A stretch of DNA of 64,000 nt from contig NZ_JBHZRU010000007.1 of assembly GCF_043641925.1 (NCBI RefSeq), forward strand, positions 82,055 to 146,054. Reading direction: 5' to 3'. The notes under the pieces are model-generated. The model saw nothing but the letters and a program-made list of their open reading frames with translations. It had not been told where the DNA came from and searched no databases. The first letter of the stretch is position 1. Every line of letters begins with the position of its first letter. This document shows, piece after piece, positions 8,274 to 16,375 of this stretch. Origin of the DNA: Paenisporosarcina quisquiliarum_A. Its GTDB lineage: Bacteria > Bacillota > Bacilli > Bacillales_A > Planococcaceae. A program made the translations under genes and the position numbers.

Positions 8274-8852
8274 ATGAGCAGTCAAACAGAAATCGAATTT
8301 AAAAATTTATTAACCGAAGAAGAATTTAATTCATTGCGTGATGCATTCTCATTAAGCGACACCGATTTTCATTCACAAACAAATACGTACTTTGACACTG
8401 CCGATTTTCAATTAAAAGAAACCAAAAAAGGTTTTCGTCTCCGCGTGGTAGGTGACCGCAATGAATTAACATTAAAATCACCAGGGGACAACCCCCACAC
8501 GATGTTAGAAATAACCGAGTTGATTTCAAATGAAAAACGCGATCAAATTCTATCTCAAGGCTTTATAGATACTGATCTCTATCAAGCCTTTTCCCAACTT
8601 CCAAATCAAGTAAACGCTTTTGGGTCACTGAGAACCGAACGCGCGGAGGTTCCATATGAAGGTGGTCTACTCGTTTTCGACCATTCTTACTATATGCAAT
8701 TGGAAGATTTTGAAGTAGAATACGAAGTAGAAGATTTAGAAGCGGGACGCACACATTTTTATGATTTACTAAAAAAACACAATATTCCTACTCGACAAAC
8801 CGACAAAAAGATTGCCCGGTTTATGAAAGAAGCGTTGCGGCAGAAAGGCTGA
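8274..8852 (+). CDS. yjbK: CYTH domain protein (YjbK-like, putative triphosphate tunnel enzyme)
   Basis: The N-terminal ExExK signature (TEIEFKN, residues 4-10) defines the CYTH family, whose members bind triphosphates in an eight-stranded tunnel. Further tunnel residues appear in GFRLRVV, ELTLKSP and FEVEYEVED. Start ATG 8274 was chosen because AAAGGTGG (8258-8265) lies at proper spacing; a GTG at 8262 lies within that site. The stop overlaps the ATG of the next gene by one base. B. subtilis YjbK has inorganic triphosphatase-type activity, but the cellular substrate here is unknown. Confidence 0.88.
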   Translation: MSSQTEIEFKNLLTEEEFNSLRDAFSLSDTDFHSQTNTYFDTADFQLKETKKGFRLRVVGDRNELTLKSPGDNPHTMLEITELISNEKRDQILSQGFIDTDLYQAFSQLPNQVNAFGSLRTERAEVPYEGGLLVFDHSYYMQLEDFEVEYEVEDLEAGRTHFYDLLKKHNIPTRQTDKKIARFMKEALRQKG

Positions 8853-9499
8853 TGACTTTGAACTTCCAATCGATCAAAATGTTAATGGAAATTAATGCAC
8901 TACAATCGTTTGGAGCTGTCCAAACATTCGCTGAACAAGGTGGCCAATCCTCCATGTTTACCGAAATGATGCAAGAAATGATGAACGAACAATCACCTGC
9001 ATCTCAAGTCACTTCTGTTTCTCAAAATTTACTCGGTCAATTAAGTAGTGGATATAGTGGTTCTAACATCATGCAGCAGTTAACACCGATCACTTCAACT
9101 GTAAATAAATCCACAACTCAAACAGGCGACATTGCTGACATCATTCGCAAAGCCGCAGAAAAATATAACCTGCCAGAAAAACTAATCGAATCTGTTATTA
9201 AACAGGAATCGAATTTCAATCCAAACGCAGTCAGTCATGCAGGAGCATCAGGATTAATGCAACTTATGCCTGGCACAGCTAACTATCTTGGAGTAGGCAA
9301 TCGATTTGACCCTACCGAAAACGTCATGGGTGGATCCAAATACTTACGCCAAATGCTCGATCAATTCAACGGCGATATCGACGTAGCCCTGGCAGCCTAC
9401 AACGCTGGTCCAGGAAACGTAAAAAAATATGGTGGCATCCCACCATTTAAAGAAACTCAAAACTATGTCCAAAAAGTACTTGGCTACTATCAAGCCTAA
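8852..9499 (+). CDS. cwlQ: Lytic transglycosylase (SLT domain; YjbJ/CwlQ-like)
   Basis: The C-terminal half (about residues 95-215) is an SLT/goose-lysozyme-like domain: the catalytic Glu in VIKQESNFNPNA, the GASGLMQLMPGTA motif, and ALAAYNAGPGNVKKYGGIPPF. It cleaves peptidoglycan glycan strands. The first 90 residues are Ser/Gln-rich linker without a recognisable signal peptide. B. subtilis CwlQ (YjbJ) likewise combines transglycosylase and muramidase activities. It is translationally coupled to yjbK (TGATG). Confidence 0.9.
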   Translation: MTLNFQSIKMLMEINALQSFGAVQTFAEQGGQSSMFTEMMQEMMNEQSPASQVTSVSQNLLGQLSSGYSGSNIMQQLTPITSTVNKSTTQTGDIADIIRKAAEKYNLPEKLIESVIKQESNFNPNAVSHAGASGLMQLMPGTANYLGVGNRFDPTENVMGGSKYLRQMLDQFNGDIDVALAAYNAGPGNVKKYGGIPPFKETQNYVQKVLGYYQA

Positions 9500-9501
9500 T
9501 C

Positions 9502-9534
9502 TGACCATGTCGCGTTTGCGTCATGGTTTTTTGT
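9502..9534 (+). terminator. Terminator of yjbK-cwlQ
   Basis: ACCATG pairs with CATGGT around a GCG/CGC-containing loop, followed by six T. It is placed directly after the cwlQ stop. Confidence 0.7.
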
Positions 9535-9551
9535 TTGGAGATTTTTTTAGA

Positions 9552-9763
9552 AGAAGCTTCTGAGGGATGCGATAGCCCTCTTATTTTAGCTCTAACGCCA
9601 ATAAAACTGAGATAACGCCATATTATTGGTTAATAACGCCATATTATCAGCTTCACTCGCTATATCTGAGGGCCTATCGCCAAATAATTCACCAGTTACG
9701 CCAAATTGTTAAGTCAGAGAAGAAATTTTTTAAGAAGGAGGCTTCTGCTGGCTGCAGAAGCTA
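9552..9763. repeat. Composite repeat A2: 21-bp-period array with GCTTCTGC stem-loop
   Basis: Six degenerate copies of TAACGCCATATTATT begin at 9593, 9613, 9634, 9653 (weak), 9675 and 9696, a mean spacing of about 21 bp. On the right is a perfect stem-loop GCTTCTGC (9741-9748) / GCAGAAGC (9754-9761). On the left is AGAAGCTTCTGAGGG with a partner GCCCTC. It has the same components as the element at 1095-1257 in reverse. It fills the gap between the cwlQ terminator and the yjbI promoter. Confidence 0.75.
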
Positions 9764-9886
9764 CACCAAAATCCCCTCCCCCCTAATATCTTTCCTAATT
9801 GGCAATCTTCGTAAAATCGATTTGTTTGAGTAAATAAGGGAACGTTGATAGAATAGGATTACAGCGAAAGCAAAGGAGTTCTCAAG

Positions 9887-10285
9887 ATGACCCGAAAGCC
9901 TATTATTCCTTACGAGGAAATTGGTCCGGAAAAATTGTCGCAACTAGTTGATGCATTTTACGAGAAAGTCGCGGCACACCCAAAGCTTAAGCCTATCTTT
10001 CCTGATGACTTAACCGAAACTGCTCGTAAGCAAAAACAGTTTTTAACACAATATTTAGGTGGACCAAACCTTTATTCACAAGAGCACGGACATCCTATGA
10101 TGCGTGCTAGACATATGCCTTTTCCAATTACACCTGATCGAGCACAAGCTTGGCTTGAGTGTATGAGTATAGCGATGGATGAAGTCGGACTTGAAGGAAA
10201 AATTCGAGACGATTTTTATCACAGGCTTGTATTAACGGCTCATCATATGACGAACCGTCCTAATCAAGAGGAGGAAATCGAGTGA
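9887..10285 (+). CDS. yjbI: Group II truncated hemoglobin (YjbI-like)
   Basis: A 132-residue globin of the 2-on-2 truncated type. The sequence contains the usual blocks: LVDAFYEKVAAHPKLKPIFP, then FLTQYLGGPNLYSQEHGHPMMRARHMPFPI with the region that carries the proximal histidine, and a C-terminal helix. It binds heme and O2; the B. subtilis protein has peroxidase-like activity. It is always next to yjbH in Bacillales, and here the yjbH GTG overlaps its stop. The start has AAAGGAG at 9872. Confidence 0.93.
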   Translation: MTRKPIIPYEEIGPEKLSQLVDAFYEKVAAHPKLKPIFPDDLTETARKQKQFLTQYLGGPNLYSQEHGHPMMRARHMPFPITPDRAQAWLECMSIAMDEVGLEGKIRDDFYHRLVLTAHHMTNRPNQEEEIE

Positions 10286-11097
10286 CAAACTTGCAGATTC
10301 CGCCTACCGCGTATGTTTCTACGAGTTCGACTAAGCCAATTGAGTTGTATGCATTCTTAGATCCAATGTGCTCATCCTGTTGGAATTTACAGCCGATTTT
10401 AAGAAAACTTCAAGTGGATTATGAGCAATATTTTACACTTAGAATTGTTTTAAGTACTCAACTTTCTTCATTAAATAGCAGATGTACACATGTAGAGGAG
10501 GATGGTTTTTCCCATCCAGCACTACCTTCTGTTGCTGTGAAAGCAGCAGAATTGCAAGGTAAACGTGCGGGTGTGCGTTTTCTACAACAATTGCAAGAAC
10601 AAGTATTTTTAGATACTAAAAATGTCTCGACTTATCAAGTGTTAATGGATATCGCTGAGAAAGCTAATTTAGATATAGCTGAGTTTGAATCAGATATTAA
10701 ATCGAAAGAAGCTTCTCGAGCACTTCAATGTGATTTATATATTAGTCGTGAAATGGATGTTTCAGAAGTCCCGAGCCTTGTGTTTTTTAATGAACGAATC
10801 GAGGATGAAGGGTTAAAAGTTTGTGGTGTATATGATTATCAAGTATACGAGAGCATTTTGGAAGAAATGTTAGAAGAAAAAATCGTTCCGCAAGAACCAC
10901 CTGCATTAGAGGATTTATTTAAAAGGTATAATACACTCTCAACAAATGAAATTGCAGCGATTTATGGTGTCACAAGTTATGCGGCAGAACGCGAACTTAA
11001 AAAGCGGATGCTTTTGCAAGAACTTGAAAGGATCCCTGTTGCAAATAACGTTCAATGGAGGCTTAAGCAATATACTAATCAGTATAAAAATTCATAA
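10282..11097 (+). CDS. yjbH: ClpXP adaptor YjbH (SpxH), DsbA-like fold
   Basis: YjbH binds Spx and delivers it to ClpXP for degradation; it aggregates under disulfide and heat stress, which frees Spx. The protein (271 residues) has the thioredoxin/DsbA-like CxxC motif Cys30-Ser-Ser-Cys33 near the N-terminus and the cis-Pro region SEVPSLVFF. It starts at GTG 10282, with AGAGGAGG 9 bases upstream and inside yjbI, so the two are coupled. Its substrate gene spx and the other ClpC adaptor mecA lie within 5 kb downstream. Confidence 0.94.
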   Translation: MTNLQIPPTAYVSTSSTKPIELYAFLDPMCSSCWNLQPILRKLQVDYEQYFTLRIVLSTQLSSLNSRCTHVEEDGFSHPALPSVAVKAAELQGKRAGVRFLQQLQEQVFLDTKNVSTYQVLMDIAEKANLDIAEFESDIKSKEASRALQCDLYISREMDVSEVPSLVFFNERIEDEGLKVCGVYDYQVYESILEEMLEEKIVPQEPPALEDLFKRYNTLSTNEIAAIYGVTSYAAERELKKRMLLQELERIPVANNVQWRLKQYTNQYKNS

Positions 11098-11103
11098 AAT
11101 TTA

Positions 11104-11144
11104 CCGCACGGTATGTCTACACAATAGACATATCGTGTTTTTTG
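11104..11144 (+). terminator. Terminator of yjbI-yjbH
   Basis: Stem CACGGTATGTCTA (11107-11119) pairs with TAGACATATCGTG (11125-11137), with one bulge, followed by TTTTTTG. Confidence 0.8.
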
Positions 11145-11216
11145 TTTCTTAAAACTTTAATCCATTTATTTTGAAGATCAAGACACATGAAATCATAGCA
11201 TCTGTAACCAGACAAC

Positions 11217-11330
11217 AAAAAAGAACCGTCTACTCCTATTACAGAGTGACGGTTCCTAACACAAAGGGGATGGGAGAAATGTTCACGTTCAAACAAAGGG
11301 GTGTATGTTCGTATGTGATGTATTTCACCT
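11217..11330 (-). ncRNA. roxS: Small regulatory RNA RoxS (RsaE)
   Basis: On the minus strand this stretch holds the two C-rich seed motifs of RoxS/RsaE: ACACCCCTTTGTTTGAA and, 25 bases later, TTTCTCCCATCCCCTTTG. A terminator stem GAACCGTC / GACGGTTC with six T ends it. RsaE-family RNAs carry nearly the same two segments in the same order. In B. subtilis roxS lies beside yjbH, exactly as here. The RNA pairs with ribosome binding sites of central-metabolism and redox mRNAs. The 3' end is clear; the 5' end (about 11330) is inferred from a weak -10 (GATATT, 11342-11337) and gives a length of about 114 nt, like the B. subtilis RNA. Confidence 0.88.
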
Positions 11331-11366
11331 CTAAACAATATCATGACATAACGAATAAATCAATCC

Positions 11367-11387
11367 TTCACAAACTTTTTCACAGAA
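11367..11387 (-). promoter_or_regulatory. Tandem TTTGTGAA motifs upstream of roxS (ResD-like)
   Basis: On the minus strand TTCTGTGAA (11387-11379) and TTTGTGAA (11374-11367) form a direct repeat about 30-50 bp before the inferred roxS start. B. subtilis roxS is activated by ResD, whose sites resemble TTTGTGAAT. The match is suggestive only. Confidence 0.45.
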
Positions 11388-11396
11388 TCGCCATAC

Positions 11397-11411
11397 TGTA
11401 AACGTTTTCAA
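11397..11411 (-). promoter_or_regulatory. CcpA cre-like site upstream of roxS
   Basis: TTGAAAACGTTTACA on the minus strand fits the cre consensus WTGNAANCGNWNNCW at every defined position. It lies about 70 bp before the inferred roxS start and downstream of the pepF terminator, so roxS is the only gene it could control directly. Confidence 0.6.
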
Positions 11412-11453
11412 GTTAATCTATACCTTTTCCGGAAACCAATTGTTATTTTTAAA

Positions 11454-11495
11454 TAATAAAACCTTCACCCGTTAATGGATGAAGGTTTTATTTTT
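11454..11495 (-). terminator. Terminator of pepF
   Basis: ACCTTCA (11461-11467) pairs with TGAAGGT (11480-11486) and extends with A/T pairs on both sides. The tail works in either direction. Confidence 0.75.
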
Positions 11496-11505
11496 AATGA
11501 AGTTT

Positions 11506-13323
11506 TTAGCCTAATAAAAGCTTTTCTAATTCATTTAGTTTTTGCTCAAATACTTTACAAGCTTCTTCGATTGGACTTGATGATGTCATATCTACGCCTG
11601 CTTTTTTCAATACTTCGATTGGCGTGTCTGAACAGCCTGCTTTCAAGAACTCATTGATGTATCGATCGACTGCAGGTTGACCTTCAGATAAGATTTGATT
11701 GCTTAACGCTACAGCAGCGCTGTATCCAGTTGCGTATTGATACACATAGTAATTGTAGTAGAAGTGAGGAATACGAGCCCATTCTAAACCGATTTCTTCA
11801 TCTACAACCATGTCTTCACCGAAATATTTTTTATTTAATTCATAATAAACTTCCGTGTACTTATCAGCATTTAAAGCAACACCATCTTGATCAAGCTTGT
11901 GGATTAAGTGTTCGAATTCAGCAAACATGGTTTGACGGAATACCGTTCCACGGAACCCTTCTAACCAGTAATTTAGTAAATAAATACGTTTTTGTGGATC
12001 ATCAATTGTTTTCAACATGTGGTCATTCAGCAAGGCTTCATTACATGTAGAAGCTACTTCTGCTACGAAAATCGAGTAGTCACCATAAACAAATGGTTGA
12101 TTCGCACGTGAGTAATAACTGTGTAAGCTATGACCAAATTCATGAGCTAACGTGAATAAGTTATTCACATTATCTTGCCAATTCATTAAGACATATGGAT
12201 TTGTACCATATGCTCCTGATGAGTAAGCACCAGAACGCTTCCCTTTATTCTCAAGAACATCTACCCAACGATTTTCAAGTCCTTTTGTAGCAATTGATAC
12301 ATATTCCTCACCAAGTGGTGCGAAGCTTTTCAGCATAATATCTTTCGCTTCCTCGTAAGGTACTTCCATTTTCGACTCTTTCACAAGTGGTGTATACAAG
12401 TCGTACATATGAAGCTCATCTAATTCTAAAACTTTCTTACGAAGTGACACATATCGTTGTAGCAGATGAAGATTTTTATTCACCGTATTAACTAAATTAT
12501 CATATACGTTCTCAGGAATATGATTGTTAGCCATCGCTGCATGACGAGCAGATGAGAAGTTACGAATTCTCGCATTCACATTATCTCGCTTAATATTTCC
12601 TGTTAGCGTCGTCGAGAAGGTGTTGCGGAACTTACCGAATGTCTCGTACATCGCGTGGAAAGCATCCTTACGTACTTGTCGGTTATCGCTTTCTAAGAAG
12701 CGACTGAAGCGGCCGTGCGTTAACTCTACGTCTTCCCCGTTTTCATCTTTAATTGTTGGGAATTGTAAGTCAGCATTATTTAACATTGAGAACGTTTCTG
12801 AAGAAGAATTCACGACTTCTGCCATTTGAGCTAGCAATGCTTCTTGTTCAGCCGGTAAAACGTGGGGACGCATTTCGTTAATTTCTTTTAATACTTGTGT
12901 ATATAACTTTAATCCTTCATGTTCATCTAAGTATTTAGCCAATTCAGCTTCATCCAATGATAAAATTTCAGGTGTCATAAACGATAAACCAGTTGAAACT
13001 TTTACATACAATTTTTTAATTCGGCTGTCCATCGCTTGATAATGGCTATTAGCTGTATCTTGATCGCCACGCATATGTGAATATGCATATAAACGGTTAA
13101 TACGTTCTAATATCTCATCTTGGTAAGTAAATGCTTGGAATAAAGCATCTGGACCATTAGATAGCGTCCCTTGGAACGATGATGCCTTCTCTGCAAGAGT
13201 ACTTACTTCTTTATATTCATTTTCCCAATCTGTATCCGTTGCAAAAATATCTTCGAGTTTCCATGTTAATTCAACCGGAACTTCATCACGTGTTAATATT
13301 TTGTTTTTTGTATTTGTAGTCAT
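11506..13323 (-). CDS. pepF: Oligoendopeptidase F (M3 family)
   Basis: A 605-residue cytosolic zinc peptidase that degrades oligopeptides of roughly 7-17 residues. The zinc motif HEFGHSLH lies in NLFTLAHEFGHSLHSYYS, and a downstream conserved Glu segment is in EVASTCNEALLNDHM. Length is standard for PepF. It lies between coiA and roxS, in the place of B. subtilis yjbG. The start follows GGGGGG at 13331. Peptides imported by the two Opp-type systems in this window are natural substrates, though this link is inference. Confidence 0.95.
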   Translation of the reverse strand: MTTNTKNKILTRDEVPVELTWKLEDIFATDTDWENEYKEVSTLAEKASSFQGTLSNGPDALFQAFTYQDEILERINRLYAYSHMRGDQDTANSHYQAMDSRIKKLYVKVSTGLSFMTPEILSLDEAELAKYLDEHEGLKLYTQVLKEINEMRPHVLPAEQEALLAQMAEVVNSSSETFSMLNNADLQFPTIKDENGEDVELTHGRFSRFLESDNRQVRKDAFHAMYETFGKFRNTFSTTLTGNIKRDNVNARIRNFSSARHAAMANNHIPENVYDNLVNTVNKNLHLLQRYVSLRKKVLELDELHMYDLYTPLVKESKMEVPYEEAKDIMLKSFAPLGEEYVSIATKGLENRWVDVLENKGKRSGAYSSGAYGTNPYVLMNWQDNVNNLFTLAHEFGHSLHSYYSRANQPFVYGDYSIFVAEVASTCNEALLNDHMLKTIDDPQKRIYLLNYWLEGFRGTVFRQTMFAEFEHLIHKLDQDGVALNADKYTEVYYELNKKYFGEDMVVDEEIGLEWARIPHFYYNYYVYQYATGYSAAVALSNQILSEGQPAVDRYINEFLKAGCSDTPIEVLKKAGVDMTSSSPIEEACKVFEQKLNELEKLLLG

Positions 13324-13378
13324 TAATGTTTTCCCCCCTATTTCAATGTCTAACTAATGAAACAACTTCTATATTTTC

Positions 13379-14536
13379 TCAATATTCAGTCCGTTTTGCA
13401 ACTATAAGCTGGAGAAAGATTTCCAATAATTTCTCCTCAGGAACTTTTTGTTTAAGAAGTGATGAATTTACTTTTAAACTTAATTGTTTCAAGATATGCA
13501 GATAAGACAAGCATAGTTCTCTTGCCAATTTAAACTTATTTTCTCTCAAGTTCTGCAACAAAAAGACCTCAATTTGTTCATTTGAAATATCTTGAAATTG
13601 AATTCCCTGTTCCATGCACATATGAATAAATGCGAGTTGCCAGTCAGCATGTCTGCCATTTATATGCTCCACTGTTCCTAAAGGAACGCCAATAAAAAGT
13701 GGCAATTCTATAGGCTGTAATTGATTAAAATAACAAATTCTTAAAAAAGGATCCTTCACCCCTTTTTTACTTGTTAATACAGCGTTCGTTAAAAAGCGCT
13801 TTCGATACCGTTGGAAAATGCCCCAATACACTTTTCCTTCTAAACTTGTTAAAGGTTTTAATTGCCTAAAGGGAAAGCTCTGCAAATGCCTAGGTAGCAT
13901 ACCTATTTTGGCAATAAAACGAGTTCCTTGTAAATGAATGAGATGTGAATAGTAAATAAATTGTTCAGTGTTCGGATTATAAGCGATAATACTCGCATCT
14001 CCAAAATCATCGTGCTGAATAAAGGCTTGCCGGAAATGAGTTAGTTGAATAATGACGATTCCATTTGGCGGAACCTCAGGATATTCAAATGACCGAAGTA
14101 TCCATACTGGTTCTATATTTGATTTCAAATAGCCTCTAGATCTCAAATCTCGAACTTCAATAGGAATTGTACAGCATTGGAATTCAATAGCGTAGGCTTG
14201 GTGTGGGCTTTTTACAAGTATATCCGGTCTTTGGCAAATATCAGGCATATAGCTTTCTACGAAAACTTCTAAACTCTTTTCTTTAAAGAACTCAGCTAAT
14301 TGCAATTTACCTTTTAAATGAATGGGAGATTCTCTTTCTGAAAAGGAAGTAAGACAGTCGCTTAATACAATATGCGCGAAATGGGGAATCATGACTTGTC
14401 CTATTTTTAAACGAACGGGGTTTTCGCATTGGGGACAGAAGAATGTCATCGTTTTACGTAACTGAATTAGGATTTCAGTCGGCACATGAGTGGTGATTGT
14501 AAAGATTTCTTTTTTGTCATTAAGTGCAGTTAATAT
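13379..14536 (-). CDS. coiA: Competence protein CoiA
   Basis: CoiA is a late competence protein; it has a zinc-finger-like N-terminus and a nuclease-like middle. Here the paired CPQC (with HFAH downstream) and PDILVKSPHQAYAIEFQCCTIPI are visible. The first standard start is GTG 14485, which has no ribosome binding site. Seventeen codons further upstream, in frame, the sequence ATA TTA ACT GCA CTT AAT reproduces the expected family start (M-L-T-A-L-N), and GGAGG (14544-14548) sits exactly 7 bases before the ATA. The start is therefore set at 14536 as an AUA codon. If AUA does not work, the gene is silent or uses GTG 14485. Confidence 0.85.
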   Translation of the reverse strand: MLTALNDKKEIFTITTHVPTEILIQLRKTMTFFCPQCENPVRLKIGQVMIPHFAHIVLSDCLTSFSERESPIHLKGKLQLAEFFKEKSLEVFVESYMPDICQRPDILVKSPHQAYAIEFQCCTIPIEVRDLRSRGYLKSNIEPVWILRSFEYPEVPPNGIVIIQLTHFRQAFIQHDDFGDASIIAYNPNTEQFIYYSHLIHLQGTRFIAKIGMLPRHLQSFPFRQLKPLTSLEGKVYWGIFQRYRKRFLTNAVLTSKKGVKDPFLRICYFNQLQPIELPLFIGVPLGTVEHINGRHADWQLAFIHMCMEQGIQFQDISNEQIEVFLLQNLRENKFKLARELCLSYLHILKQLSLKVNSSLLKQKVPEEKLLEIFLQLIVAKRTEY

Positions 14537-14611
14537 ATAAACACCTCCCGGAAATAATTATACGAATTTTCAGAAAGTAAATCAAATGAAAATTTTTATT
14601 GAATGACTAAC

Positions 14612-14641
14612 AAAAGAAAATCCTCCCAAACTGGGAGGATT
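14612..14641 (-). terminator. Terminator of mecA
   Basis: Perfect stem ATCCTCCCA (14620-14628) / TGGGAGGAT (14632-14640) with a T-rich minus-strand tail. The stem begins at the mecA stop codon. Confidence 0.85.
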
Positions 14642-15308
14642 AACTAAAGTGTTGATTAACTTGTTCAAATACATGATCGGCCATTATTTCTTTGCCGTAC
14701 TCCTGTAATCTGTGTATCGTAACTGTTGATAATGAAACATATTCAGAAAGAATACTGACGAGATTAACGATTTCTTTTTCATCCATCTCTTCTTCATTCA
14801 CACCTATATTTAAATAGTAGTGATTGTTTAATACATACAATGAACTGTTAACAGCTTCAGGAAGTTTTACACGTTTTGCTAACGGAATTAAATCATCGAA
14901 ATCTTTAACATAGAATGTATATTCACCTACGATTCCTTCGTCGGCAGCAAATATATCCCCATACTCATCAAACGAGGGTTCATCAGTAGAACTTTCACTC
15001 ATATTTGAGAAGAAATGACCCTTGTCATCAACATCGTACGGTGAATCTACACGTTTACCGTCCTTGTTGATCTGGGCACGAGTAACTGTGACTTCAAGAC
15101 CTTTATCCATAGCATGGACTTGTATCCATAAAGGACCTTCTATTTCAAAATCTGATTCATCATTAATTTCATCCATCATTTCCCAAAAAAGTTCTTCACT
15201 CTTATCGCGATTAAACCAAATTTCATCACGGCTGAAGCCTCTTTTTTCAATGTCGATGTATGAAATGTAGAATTTTACTGTGTTTTCATTTATACGTTCG
15301 ATATCCAT
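14640..15308 (-). CDS. mecA: Adaptor protein MecA
   Basis: MecA binds the ClpC unfoldase and targets ComK and other proteins for degradation. The N-terminus MDIERINENTVKFYISY is a near-exact family signature for substrate binding. The C-terminal half (about residues 120-222) is the ClpC-binding domain. The middle linker is acidic and rich in Ser. The start is ATG 15308: AAGGGAG lies 9 bases upstream, whereas the earlier ATG 15317 abuts that site. Length (222 residues) fits B. subtilis MecA (218). Confidence 0.95.
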   Translation of the reverse strand: MDIERINENTVKFYISYIDIEKRGFSRDEIWFNRDKSEELFWEMMDEINDESDFEIEGPLWIQVHAMDKGLEVTVTRAQINKDGKRVDSPYDVDDKGHFFSNMSESSTDEPSFDEYGDIFAADEGIVGEYTFYVKDFDDLIPLAKRVKLPEAVNSSLYVLNNHYYLNIGVNEEEMDEKEIVNLVSILSEYVSLSTVTIHRLQEYGKEIMADHVFEQVNQHFS

Positions 15309-15499
15309 TTTACACATCTCCCTTCAATTACATTCAAGGGAAAGCCCCTTTTTCTAGCAACACTTCAAGCCATAATGAACAGTGTCTTATCTCTATTGTA
15401 TGATGGGCTTTGCGAAAATGAAAAGGATATGCTTTCACTCATCATATTTTACAATGTATAAGCATTGTAGTAGACAAAACCAAGGAAAGCAAGGGATAT

Positions 15500-15560
15500 A
15501 AAAGAAAATGACCGTCAACTCACCTTCATAAATTTGCGAAGGGATTGATCAGTCATTTTT
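15500..15560 (-). terminator. Terminator of spx
   Basis: Long hairpin: AAAATGAC (15505-15512) pairs with GTCATTTT (15552-15559), and an inner stem CAATCCCTTC / GAAGGTGAGTTG continues it. A T-rich tail follows on the minus strand. Confidence 0.7.
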
Positions 15561-15569
15561 CAGTCGAAT

Positions 15570-15965
15570 TTAGTTAACCATACGTTGAGCTTCAAGTAAT
15601 TGATAAGCTCGAACTTTTCGAGGTAAAAAACGACGAATTTCATCTTCGTTATACCCAACTTGTAGACGCTTTTCATCAAGAATAATTGGACGTCGTAATA
15701 ACCCTGGATGTTCTTGTATTAATTCATATAGACGTTGTAGCGGTAAACTTTCCACATCAACATTTAGTTTTTGGAATATTTTAGAACGAGTCGAGATAAT
15801 TTCATCTGTCCCGTCTTCAGTCATACGTAAAATTTCTTTAATTTCGCTAATACTTAGCGGTTCAGAAAAGATGTTGCGCTCAGTATAAGGAATGTCATGT
15901 TCTTCTAACCATGCTTTCGCTTTACGACATGATGTACAGCTAGGTGAAGTAAACAATGTAACCAT
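15570..15965 (-). CDS. spx: Transcriptional regulator Spx
   Basis: Spx is an ArsC-like protein that binds the alpha C-terminal domain of RNA polymerase and controls the thiol-stress response. At 131 residues it matches B. subtilis Spx in length. The redox switch Cys10-x-x-Cys13 is intact in TSPSCTSC, and the RPIILDEKRLQVGYNEDEIRRFLPR segment is conserved. The C-terminal end is MVN rather than LAN; this end is recognised by ClpXP, so turnover could differ slightly. Start 15965 was chosen by homology; the ATG just before it (15968) is equally possible. Confidence 0.97.
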   Translation of the reverse strand: MVTLFTSPSCTSCRKAKAWLEEHDIPYTERNIFSEPLSISEIKEILRMTEDGTDEIISTRSKIFQKLNVDVESLPLQRLYELIQEHPGLLRRPIILDEKRLQVGYNEDEIRRFLPRKVRAYQLLEAQRMVN

Positions 15966-16331
15966 CATAGGAACACTTCCTTTCAAATGTGTAACAAAAA
16001 CTATAATTTTAATCTAGGTTTAATTAGAATGAATTTAATATAGGTTGCTAAAAATTATTATACACCTTTTTTGACCAATTGAATATAGATTCTCAACAAA
16101 AAGTCAAGTAATTTAAATACCCGTCACAATTCTGCAATAATATGTAGATAAAGACTGTGTTTGCATATGTCTTATTAAATCTTACACTATTAATATACCC
16201 GCAGTAACTCCATAATAAACGTAAAATTTTAACTTTTTTTCATTCTCAATTAGCTCTAGAAAATGAAAATACAAATTATTCTCATCTACTAATAATACGT
16301 ATGAGCAGCTCAAAAGGTTTCATTTCTACAT
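15966..16331. other. Intergenic spacer upstream of spx
   Basis: AT-rich spacer of about 370 bp. It must contain the spx promoter; a TATAAT on the minus strand (16062-16057) is a candidate -10 box, but no matching -35 was found. No repeat, RNA gene or small reading frame was recognised. Confidence 0.5.
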
Positions 16332-16374
16332 AAAAAAGATTCCTTCTCATATTCTGAAAAGGAATCTTTTTTAT
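16332..16374 (-). terminator. Terminator of the putative glycosidase gene
   Basis: Stem AAAAAAGATTCCTT (16332-16345) pairs perfectly with AAGGAATCTTTTTT (16359-16372). Strong and symmetrical. Confidence 0.85.
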
Positions 16375-16375
16375 A

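Noticed and set aside
11117..11401. Short reading frames on both strands between yjbH and pepF.
   Set aside because: They overlie the RoxS RNA and its terminator. The apparent ribosome binding site GATGGGAG on the plus strand is the complement of the C-rich seed.
14485..14550. A 2-bp insertion (TATATA) creating a frameshift at the coiA start, with GTG 14543 as original start.
   Set aside because: That GTG lies within the ribosome binding site itself. A single base change ATG to ATA at ideal spacing explains the data more simply.
16055..16080. A CtsR box upstream of spx (GGTCAAAAAAGG on the minus strand).
   Set aside because: Only one heptad is present; the second reads GGTGTAT. The true CtsR box is before clpB.
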